From: Methylibium sp.
GTDB taxonomy: Bacteria; Pseudomonadota; Gammaproteobacteria; Burkholderiales; Burkholderiaceae_C
Length of the DNA: 40,532 bases
NCBI RefSeq assembly: GCF_013817345.1
Contig: NZ_JACDCW010000029.1
Location: 1-40,532 of the forward strand
Reading direction: 5' to 3'
The notes beneath the pieces were generated by a model. It did not search any database. It was not told the origin of the DNA and worked only from the letters and a program-made list of their open reading frames with translations. Every line of letters starts with the position of its first letter. Position 1 is the stretch's first letter. Positions 34,937 to 40,532 of this stretch are shown piece by piece. The position numbers and the translations under genes are program-made.

Positions 34937-35631
34937 GAGCGGGCGCTCTTCATACACCGACGAAGGTCGCGCCGCCGTTCGAGCGCTGCGTTTTCGTCAA
35001 CTGCCCGTTCGACACGGACTACCTGCCGCTGCTGCACGCGATGCTCTTTGCTATCCACGACTGCGGTTTCATTGCGCGCTTGGCCGTTGAAGACACCGGC
35101 TCAAACGAGATGCGCATCGACAAGATACTGCGCATCATTCGCGAGTCCTGCTACTCGATTCACGACATCTCTCGGGTCGAAACATCTGCCAAGTCGAAGC
35201 TGCCGCGCTTCAACATGCCGTTCGAGTGCGGGTTGGCGATGGCAGCGATTCGATTCGGCTTCCGGCCGCCCGGCACACCGCAAAGAGACTTCATGCTGAT
35301 GGCCGCGGTGCCGTACCAGGACAAGCAGACGTTGAGCGACCTCGCCGGGCAGGACCCGAAGACGCACGACAACGACCCAGAGAAGGTCGTTGCGGCGGTG
35401 CGCGGGTTTCTGTCCGCCAAGGCGCCGCACGGCGAGAAGACGCGGGGCGGGGCGGCCATCTGGACGCGATACCGGAACTTCAATGCGTCGCTGCCCCGCT
35501 TGGCGAAGGCGCTCGATATCACCCCCAGGGAAATCGCCGCGTTCGACTACCTGCGCGACTGGCTCGCGGTGATGTCAGCCTGGTTGACGCTCAAGGGGCC
35601 AAGCGCCTCGGCAAAGGAACGCCACTCCTGA
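34933..35631 (+). CDS. Predicted Rossmannoid nucleotide-processing protein (deoxyribosyltransferase/TIR-like)
   Basis: A 232-residue protein starting at GTG 34933. It belongs to a widespread but unnamed bacterial family that I recognise by FERCVFVNCPFDTDYLPLL (residues 17-34), SIHDISR (75-81), LPRFNMPFECGLAMA (90-104) and SDLAGQD (135-141). The order of a first strand with F-V-N-C-P-F-D, a middle S-I-H-D-x-S, and a Glu (E98) in P-F-E-x-G resembles the Rossmannoid fold shared by nucleoside deoxyribosyltransferases and TIR/SLOG domains. In those proteins the Glu is catalytic and cleaves N-glycosidic bonds. Function is unproven. Coupling to a small basic protein invites a toxin-antitoxin or defence reading. 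It is intact and codon-typical. Confidence 0.7.
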   Translation: MRAGALHTPTKVAPPFERCVFVNCPFDTDYLPLLHAMLFAIHDCGFIARLAVEDTGSNEMRIDKILRIIRESCYSIHDISRVETSAKSKLPRFNMPFECGLAMAAIRFGFRPPGTPQRDFMLMAAVPYQDKQTLSDLAGQDPKTHDNDPEKVVAAVRGFLSAKAPHGEKTRGGAAIWTRYRNFNASLPRLAKALDITPREIAAFDYLRDWLAVMSAWLTLKGPSASAKERHS

Positions 35632-35710
35632 CAGCGCGAAACTTGTTGGACGAACGAGAGAGACGCCATGCAGGCGAAAAGTTTTGCTGAAGTGAAGCCT
35701 CGCTGACTGC

Positions 35711-35818
35711 CGCTCAGCGCCCGGCCATGGCCCGGGCGCTGAACCCCTGCTGCCTCATGCTGGCCAACGTCATGCGATCCTCGGGCTGGAGTTGGCAGTA
35801 CTGCGTCGTCTTATCCAT
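35711..35818 (-). pseudogene. IS30-family transposase N-terminal fragment
   Basis: The minus-strand ATG at 35818 opens 34 codons reading YCQLQPEDRMTLASMRQQGF then SARAMAGR and TGA. This is the N-terminal helix-turn-helix of IS30 transposases (YxQLTxEDRxxIxxLxxxGxSxRxIA). Everything after GR is missing. Confidence 0.65.
35714..35742. terminator. 11-bp GC-rich hairpin after the two-gene operon
   Basis: TCAGCGCCCGG and CCGGGCGCTGA pair around a 7-base loop, giving a strong stem about 85 bp downstream of the stop at 35631. No T-tract follows, and the left arm coincides with the IS30 fragment end, so a terminator role is tentative. Confidence 0.35.
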
Positions 35819-35844
35819 GTGCACACCTTACGTGGGTGGGTGTT

Positions 35845-35917
35845 GATCGCGGTAGAGATGCCCGTTACCGGACACCCCCGCACAGATCCGTACGGGCCCG
35901 ATTCGGGCATACGGCTC
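35845..35917 (-). ncRNA. Group II intron 3' end (domains V and VI), remnant
   Basis: Read on the minus strand, 35917-35885 begins GAGCCGTAT and ends GTACGGATC. The ends pair, leaving an inner GCCCG/CGGGC stem and a two-base bulge, the catalytic domain V layout. The loop is one base short of the usual GAAA-type tetraloop. The following 35884-35845 (starting TGTGCGGGGG and ending CTACCGCGATC) fits domain VI and a typical intron 3' end. No reverse-transcriptase gene or 5' domains are visible, so it cannot splice. Confidence 0.6.
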
Positions 35918-35927
35918 CTACCGGCGA

Positions 35928-36015
35928 CGATCAACGGCATCGCTGCCGCTTCCTCGAACATCGTCGACTTGCCCCAGACACCGCGGGCGCCGAGGTTGTC
36001 GCCATGGTCGACCGG
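35928..36015 (-). pseudogene. Sulfatase gene scrap
   Basis: The minus-strand translation contains DHGDNLGARGVWGKSTMFEE then AAAMPLIVAG, matching the conserved segment of choline-sulfatase-type sulfatases (S-D-H-G-D-x-L-G-x-R-G-x-W-x-K-x-x-x-Y-E). Only about 30 codons remain. It ends at the intron domain V remnant. Confidence 0.65.
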
Positions 36016-36133
36016 CCATCCAGATTGACGCTGTACAGGCCAAGCTCCAATCTCCGTCACCAGAGTCCGGCGCGACCTGACCAGGGCACGCGGGCGAAGG
36101 TTCAGGTCGCTCTCCGCGGCTGCGCCTCCCGGG

Positions 36134-38065
36134 TCAGCGCCCCATCCTCGGGCGCCGAGTGAGCGCTGGCTTCGAGACGTTGACAATCGACCGCGCATGG
36201 CGCGACTCACGCACCACGGCGCCACCGTAGTCGCGCGCGACGGGATCAGGCGGAAGCCCCGCGTTGATCTGGATCTCGATGGTCTCGACGGAGTTGATGG
36301 CGCCAAGAGAAAGTCGAGTGAGCAGTGCAGAATGGTCCGCCTCGCCGTCCAACAGTGGCACGCCGACCGATAGGTCCCACGCGCGCCAGCCCGCTGCGTC
36401 CGGATCGACGCCGCGTGCCCGACTCTCGGTCAAGAACGTGGCGGCCTTGCGCAGGTAAGCCGTCTCGAGATCTGGCCTATGGGCGCCAAGCCCGGGCGCG
36501 TGGGATGCAACGATTCTCGCGAGCCGCTCCGACCAGGTCCGCTCTCGGAGAGCCTGCGCTTGGGCTCTCGGCAGATGGGCTCCTGCATGGCCGGACGGTC
36601 GCCCGGCAGTCGAGGGGCCGCTTGCGGTGTGGCTTGCATTGGCCCTTGCCGGCGCGGATCGGCGCCGACCTAGATCGGTTGAACCAGCGGTGGTGTCGTT
36701 GGAGACGGGGACTGGGCGCGTGCCGCTTGGACGAGTTTGGCCTTGTTGGCCTTCGCTTCCCGCCTGGCCCTGGCTTTTTCCTCCCGCTCCAGCTTGGCCT
36801 GCGCTTTCTCGGCCTGCTGCTGCATGGCCTTGGCCGCCAGCGCCCGAAGTTGGTCGCAGTCCAGCAGAAGGTGTTGCTCGTGTGGCTGCCACACCATCAC
36901 GCTCATGGTTCGGCAAAAGGCGTAGGCCTTCGCTGTCTCGGTGCCCTTCGACTCCAAGTACCACAGGGCCGCCGGGCAGCGCGTGCAGACTGTCGAGGGT
37001 TGGGATGGTGTCGAGAGTTCGCCAACGACCGGGCGCAAAGGCATGTGCTGGAGCCAGTCCGGCAACGGGGGGGTTGAATTCATTTCTTTCTATCCTGCTG
37101 AGTCTTTGGGGAAGTTGCCAGACCGGCTTCAGATACCGATGCGGTCCAAACGGGACATGTCGGGTCGCCAGCAGCGCAGAGACCTTGGTCTCGTCGACGC
37201 CGATGGCCTCCAGGATTCGCTTGCCCGAATAGGCGGCGCCGACCTTGCTGCCGGAGATTCGGATCTCGGCCTGGCCACGGGCCGGCAGTTCGAAGACAAA
37301 TCCGGTGAACCGGGGCGGACGAACTTGCCCATCCGGGGCGGGCTTGGCGGATGCATCAAAGCCGGCATAGACGGCCAGTCCGCGCGCTTCGGCCACGCTG
37401 ATGAAGTCGGCCAAGGTGCCGGCGAGTGCCGCTTGCCGGGCTTCTTTGAGAATCGCGGCGACGCGATTTCTGGGAAGCGGTTGCTTCAATACCGACCGAC
37501 GCTGCAGCCGTTCGTGACGCTGAACTTCCCTGCGGCGCGGCTTTTTGAACTCAGGGAGCTCCACAATGCGATACGTCGGGGCGCCGCGCGCACCGAGAAT
37601 GGTCTGATACTGCGGACCACGGGTGATTCGCAGACCGTGAAGTCTTTCGAGTTCCTGGGTGACACGGGTTGATATCAGATTCTCCTGCCGGCCATACCAA
37701 ATAGCACCATTGAAATCGATGCGGCTTGCAATAATGTGCACATGGTTGCGGCCATGCGCGACCACCGCGTATTGGTGCCGGCGCGGATCGAATTCCATCC
37801 GTGCCATGTAGTCATGCGCGATGGCGAGTTGGCGCGGGTGTTCGACGATTTCATCATCCGGCAATCTTAAGGATTGATGCCAGACCGGCTTCTTGATATC
37901 GGTTCGAAACGACTGGGTGATGGAGAACTCGGCGGCGAGACCCGCCTCGTCGTTTGAGGCCATGCACGCACTCGTCCCCAGAAACTTCGCGTGCGGGTCA
38001 GCGAATGCGTATCGGAGGACACCATCGAAGGTGGCCCCACGAGATATTTTCTGCATCCCCTTCAT
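36134..38065 (-). CDS. Relaxase / mobilisation nuclease (MobP-type, PF03432-like)
   Basis: A 643-residue protein. The N-terminal third is the relaxase: MQKISRGATFDGVLRYAFAD (with Tyr 18, the possible nicking Tyr), KPVWHQSLRLPDDE (first His motif), ARMEFDPRRHQYAVVAHG and NHVHIIASRIDFNG (the His-x-His metal site). A basic region follows (KPRRREVQRHERLQRRS). Residues about 328-465 are Gly/Ala/Gln-rich and share DNA with a nested gene in another frame. The C-terminal 130 residues look normal (WSERLARIVASHAPGL, YLRKAATFLTESRARG). It would cut oriT and pilot the strand. It starts four bases after mobC. Confidence 0.85.
   Translation of the reverse strand: MKGMQKISRGATFDGVLRYAFADPHAKFLGTSACMASNDEAGLAAEFSITQSFRTDIKKPVWHQSLRLPDDEIVEHPRQLAIAHDYMARMEFDPRRHQYAVVAHGRNHVHIIASRIDFNGAIWYGRQENLISTRVTQELERLHGLRITRGPQYQTILGARGAPTYRIVELPEFKKPRRREVQRHERLQRRSVLKQPLPRNRVAAILKEARQAALAGTLADFISVAEARGLAVYAGFDASAKPAPDGQVRPPRFTGFVFELPARGQAEIRISGSKVGAAYSGKRILEAIGVDETKVSALLATRHVPFGPHRYLKPVWQLPQRLSRIERNEFNPPVAGLAPAHAFAPGRWRTLDTIPTLDSLHALPGGPVVLGVEGHRDSEGLRLLPNHERDGVAATRATPSAGLRPTSGAGGQGHAAAGRESAGQAGAGGKSQGQAGSEGQQGQTRPSGTRPVPVSNDTTAGSTDLGRRRSAPARANASHTASGPSTAGRPSGHAGAHLPRAQAQALRERTWSERLARIVASHAPGLGAHRPDLETAYLRKAATFLTESRARGVDPDAAGWRAWDLSVGVPLLDGEADHSALLTRLSLGAINSVETIEIQINAGLPPDPVARDYGGAVVRESRHARSIVNVSKPALTRRPRMGR
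36670..37083 (-). CDS. Nested gene inside the relaxase: small Cys-containing coiled-coil protein
   Basis: 137 codons in a different frame from the relaxase. The first half has CTRCPAALWYLESKGTETA and AYAFCRTMSVMVWQP, with a CxxC pair plus further cysteines (FCR, LDCD) that could bind metal. The second half (AKAMQQQAEKAQAKLEREEK, then ARARREAKANKAKL) is a charged coiled coil. An AGGATAGAAAGAA stretch precedes the ATG, giving it its own plausible ribosome binding site. It resembles small conserved proteins beside relaxases on mobilisable elements. Its residues look more protein-like than the overlapping relaxase linker. Confidence 0.7.
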   Translation of the reverse strand: MNSTPPLPDWLQHMPLRPVVGELSTPSQPSTVCTRCPAALWYLESKGTETAKAYAFCRTMSVMVWQPHEQHLLLDCDQLRALAAKAMQQQAEKAQAKLEREEKARARREAKANKAKLVQAARAQSPSPTTPPLVQPI

Positions 38066-38069
38066 GCGA

Positions 38070-38543
38070 CTACTTGCCGAAAAAAAACTCTTCGTGAGGC
38101 ATCAGATCTTTAAACTCGGGGACATCAGGAGCCAGTCGCTGTACCTTGACCAGTTGCTTGCGCAGGGAATTCAATTCGTCGAAGATCGACTCAATCATGT
38201 CTGGTTCGGTCGGATCGATGGAACCCGCCGTGAGGCCGTCCCCAATGTCTCGGACATTCTTTCCGAGGCGGCCAAGCTCAGCACACATCGCGCGGTTGAG
38301 CACCGGCACCGGGCGGGGTGCCCGCTTGCCAACCGCACAGCAGCGCAGGTACCGGCTGGCCGCCTTCATGCCCTTGCGGATGTGGGGCCCGGCGTCCATG
38401 ATCGATGCCGCGAACCCCGGCTCGCCGAGCACGCGCTCCAGGTCCACGAGCTCGGCGGCGTTGAAGTACACCCCGATGCGGTACATGCGACGCTCGCCCG
38501 GCTTCGCGACGGGGCCAGGCTTCTTGTCCAACTTGTCAGGCAT
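38070..38543 (-). CDS. mobC: MobC-like mobilisation accessory protein
   Basis: A 157-residue protein. Segments RRMYRIGVYFNAAELVDLER (ribbon-helix-helix-like), IRKGMKAASRYLRCCAVGKR, and VLNRAMCAELGRLGKNVRDI follow the MobC pattern: an N-terminal RHH-like DNA-binding part and a conserved L-x-R-x-x-x-N segment. MobC helps the relaxase melt or bind oriT. It is upstream of and four bases from the relaxase, so the two form the mobilisation operon. oriT is expected just upstream, in 38544-38700. Confidence 0.8.
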   Translation of the reverse strand: MPDKLDKKPGPVAKPGERRMYRIGVYFNAAELVDLERVLGEPGFAASIMDAGPHIRKGMKAASRYLRCCAVGKRAPRPVPVLNRAMCAELGRLGKNVRDIGDGLTAGSIDPTEPDMIESIFDELNSLRKQLVKVQRLAPDVPEFKDLMPHEEFFFGK

Positions 38544-38700
38544 CTTTTCGGTCCGGTTCCCAAGCGAGACTGGGGGCCAACGCGCCGCGGGACCAGCATC
38601 TTTGGTCCGATCCTCACTCCGTCGAGTTAGCCCTTGCTCGCTTCATATCGACCAGTTCGCGGAAAAACTAAGGGCGACCGACTGTGCGGACACGCTCCAC
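38544..38700. other. Candidate oriT region
   Basis: This is the intergenic DNA upstream of mobC. It has an inverted repeat GGACCA-7 nt-TGGTCC (38590-38608) followed by an unpaired stretch and CTAAGGGCGACC near 38667-38678, which vaguely resembles nick regions of MobP/IncQ-like systems (TAAGTGCGCC). Location upstream of mobC and the inverted repeat support it. The nick site itself is not certain. Confidence 0.4.
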
Positions 38701-39680
38701 CGCGGCGCTGACCTTCCGACGGGGCGATGTGGCAGCGCCACCGCGAGCGAACGTGACGCAGTCAGGATGGGTCAGTGACATCAGGCTGCGAGACCACGAT
38801 CAAGCGCACCGGGACAGCGCGCTGAAGATGAGGGACGTCCTTCAGGAAGCCAAAGGCCGGCACCTGATGGCCCAGCGGGGGGCCTCGGGGGAACGGCGTC
38901 CGCGTCGGCGAGGCAATGTCGCGCAAGTCAAAGGGTCAGGCTCTCGACTGCGACGGGCGAACTGTGCCAACGGAAGTACGCAAATTCCCGCCGAGCCGGC
39001 TTGCGCAGATGGCCAGGGGCGACTCGGTCCAAATCATTTTGAATCGATAGACCGACGAGGCAGGCAGAACTATCGTCCTCCGTCGTCTGACGATACTCAT
39101 CGTTCAAGGCGCCTGGCCGGCTCGAAAAGCCCTGCCCCTAGAATCACCGGCTAGAAACTAGGCGTCGTCTTGATGTGAGCAATATTTATGCGTTACTCGC
39201 CGCCGGACAGATCGAGAATTGTTCGATGCAGTCTATTCTCGAATGCATTTGATGTCTTGACGCCAGCTGGGACTGAGCGCAATTGGGCCAATCTATGTGG
39301 CGTTCAAACGCATTATATCTCTTGGCTTAATTTCTGGAGGCGTCTGAACATGGCCGCGCCATCAACGTAAATGCAACGTGTTGGTCGCTGTCTGCGTTAT
39401 TGTGAAATGGAATTCGTCAGCGAAAATCGCTGTAGCGACGCGGCGCCCCCCGAGAAGGCGTCGAATCGACTCCAGAACTCGGCTGAGCCGCCGACAACAA
39501 TATCTAGGTTGGCGAACCATCGCGTCGACCCAGAATCCCCTTCAGTGCGCCGGCCATTGATTCATGCGCCCCCTCAATCTCCAAACGACCGTGGATGGGG
39601 TTGGTGCCCAAGCTGAATTGTAGGAAGTGGCTGTTTGAGGTGGTTGAGCGGCTCCATGGTTGACGTTGTCGGAGGCGGCG
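38701..39680. other. Gene-poor stretch between the mob region and IS21
   Basis: No gene is convincing. An open frame at 38684-39154 lacks a ribosome binding site and recognisable motifs. The segment 39180-39420 is A+T-richer. A small hairpin CAGCGA-AAA-TCGCTG lies at 39418-39432. The outer end of the IS21 element should fall somewhere in 39560-39683, but I could not define its terminal repeat. Confidence 0.4.
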
Positions 39681-39683
39681 TCG

Positions 39684-40472
39684 CTAGGCGGCGGCGGTGT
39701 CTTGCGGTGCCGTGGTGTCGCTGCCTTCGATATTCACGACGGCTGCCTTGCTCGGCCGCATCGACTTGCCCTTGAGGTTGAGCCGGTGGCTGCGCGAGAG
39801 CAGCCTGTCGAGGATCGCGTCGGCGGCGGTTGCGTCGCCGATCCACGCATGCCAGTGCTCGACAGGCAACTGGCTCGTCACGATCGTCGGGCGCGTCCCC
39901 GCCCGGTCGTCGATCACCTCCATCAGATCGGCGCGAGTCGGGCCGTCCATGGCGGCCAGCCCCCAGTCGTCCAACAGCAAGACATCGGTGCGCGCCACCG
40001 CGGCGAGCCAACGCCCGAACCCGCCGTTGCCGTGCAGCACGCGCAGATCCTCCGCCAGGCGTGGCACCCGCAGGTACAGCGCCGAGTGCCCGCGCCGGCA
40101 GGCGTACTGCGCCAGCGCGCAGGCCAGCCACGACTTGCCCGAACCCGTCGGACCGGTGACCAGGATCGCGGTGCCGTCCTCGACCCAGCGCGACAGCGCC
40201 AGGCTCATCAAGGAACTGCGCTCGAATCCCCGCCCGGGTTTGCTGTCGACATCTTCGACGCAGGCCTGCGGGTACTTCAGGCCGGCCCTCTTCATGAGCG
40301 CGGCGCGGCGCTTGTCATCGCGGTGATGCACCTCGCGGTCGACCATCAATGCCAAGCGCTCTTCGAAGCTCAGCGCCGTACTGGCTGCGCTGGAGAGTTG
40401 CTCTTCAACGGCAGACGCCATGCCGGCGAGCTTCAAGTCGCGCAGCTGCGCCAGGGTGTTGTTCATCATCAT
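39684..40472 (-). CDS. istB: IS21-family ATPase IstB
   Basis: 262 residues from the ATG at 40472 (two further ATGs follow in tandem). Walker A is GPTGSGKSWLACALAQYACR and Walker B is VLLLDDWGLAAMDGP, and the protein ends with the usual LSRSHRLNLKGKSMR. The N-terminal LRDLKLAGMASAVEEQL is typical. IstB is the AAA+ helper that regulates IstA target capture. A GAAGGA site precedes the ATG cluster. IstA ends 21 bases upstream, the normal istA-istB order. The gene appears intact. Confidence 0.92.
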   Translation of the reverse strand: MMMNNTLAQLRDLKLAGMASAVEEQLSSAASTALSFEERLALMVDREVHHRDDKRRAALMKRAGLKYPQACVEDVDSKPGRGFERSSLMSLALSRWVEDGTAILVTGPTGSGKSWLACALAQYACRRGHSALYLRVPRLAEDLRVLHGNGGFGRWLAAVARTDVLLLDDWGLAAMDGPTRADLMEVIDDRAGTRPTIVTSQLPVEHWHAWIGDATAADAILDRLLSRSHRLNLKGKSMRPSKAAVVNIEGSDTTAPQDTAAA

Positions 40473-40493
40473 GGGGAAGTCCTTCAATGCGGG

Positions 40494-40532
40494 TCAATGG
40501 AAGTACGCGGCACCGCGCAGGTTGTCGTGCTC
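40494..40532 (-). CDS. istA: IS21-family transposase IstA, last codons only
   Basis: Reading the minus strand from the right edge gives EHDNLRGAAYFH and TGA at 40494. A H-x-N-x-R-G-x-x-Y-x end is characteristic of IstA. The gene continues beyond the window, so the element at this edge is probably a complete IS21 relative. Confidence 0.75.
   Translation of the reverse strand, partial: EHDNLRGAAYFH

Noticed and set aside
38684-39154. 156-codon open frame in the gap after the mob region
   Set aside because: It has no ribosome binding site, an Arg/Gly-rich random-looking composition and no motif.
1-40532. tRNA or rRNA genes and CRISPR arrays
   Set aside because: No cloverleaf-like sequence, rRNA signature or regularly spaced direct repeats with unique spacers were recognised. 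The only phased repeats are the 22-bp iterons.

Overview
The window is GC-rich DNA that looks like a betaproteobacterium of the Burkholderiales type. The htpX start, the Rep_3 initiator with ParA/ParB, the MobP/MobC mobilisation pair and the codon usage all fit this, but the genus cannot be read from the sequence. It reads as a mobilisable plasmid backbone, or such a plasmid integrated next to the chromosomal gene htpX. The backbone has collected accessory modules and a large amount of insertion-sequence debris.

Layout. 1-145: 5' end of htpX (minus). 217-470: IS91-like transposase remnant. 800-5120: replication and partition backbone, with a Rep_3 initiator (minus), an iteron origin (about 2160-2645) holding five 22-bp-phased repeats, and a parA-parB operon with two identical-armed 21-bp palindromes (candidate parS) inside the coding sequence. 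5141-6321: broken Fic gene. 6627-14269: a tightly packed co-directional block: Phd/VapC-type toxin-antitoxin, a small DUF7673-like protein, an HD-type hydrolase, a large tyrosine recombinase, an SNF2 helicase and a SWIM zinc-finger protein. 13948-15972: truncated Mu/TniA-type transposon whose right end carries repeated transposase-binding-like sites and has cut into a gene with a His-rich tail.

16176-26527: a decaying region with a TehB-like methyltransferase, a frameshifted secreted glycerophosphodiesterase, a PhoD-like Tat-exported phosphatase that has lost its C-terminus, two paralogous exported small-domain proteins, a PRC-barrel protein truncated by an IS21 fragment, a phospholipase D remnant, and a lower-GC AsmA-family gene with three lesions. 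27000-28730: IS630 transposase and fragments of several other genes. 28821-32296: an intact minus-strand island of ATP-grasp, radical SAM (with a CCSEP tail), DUF971 and an Fe(II)-trafficking YggX protein. 32549-34715: integrase remnants, a second Phd/VapC pair, and a degenerate second copy of the HD-hydrolase/recombinase pair. 34721-35631: a two-gene operon whose second protein has a Rossmann-like deoxyribosyltransferase/TIR-type signature. 35711-36015: scraps of an IS30 transposase, a group II intron 3' end and a sulfatase. 36134-38543: mobilisation operon (MobC, relaxase) with a second gene nested inside the relaxase in another frame. 38544-39680: candidate oriT and gene-poor DNA. 39684-40532: istB and the last codons of istA of an IS21-family element.

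Together, rep/par would maintain the replicon and the mob genes would allow it to be mobilised by a helper (no type IV secretion genes are visible). The toxin-antitoxin pairs probably stabilise it. The most interesting cargo is the HD/recombinase/SNF2/SWIM block, the CCSEP-tail radical SAM/ATP-grasp pair, and the small two-gene operon at 34.7-35.6 kb. Many single-base lesions in 17-27 kb indicate decay, although consensus errors cannot be excluded from sequence alone.
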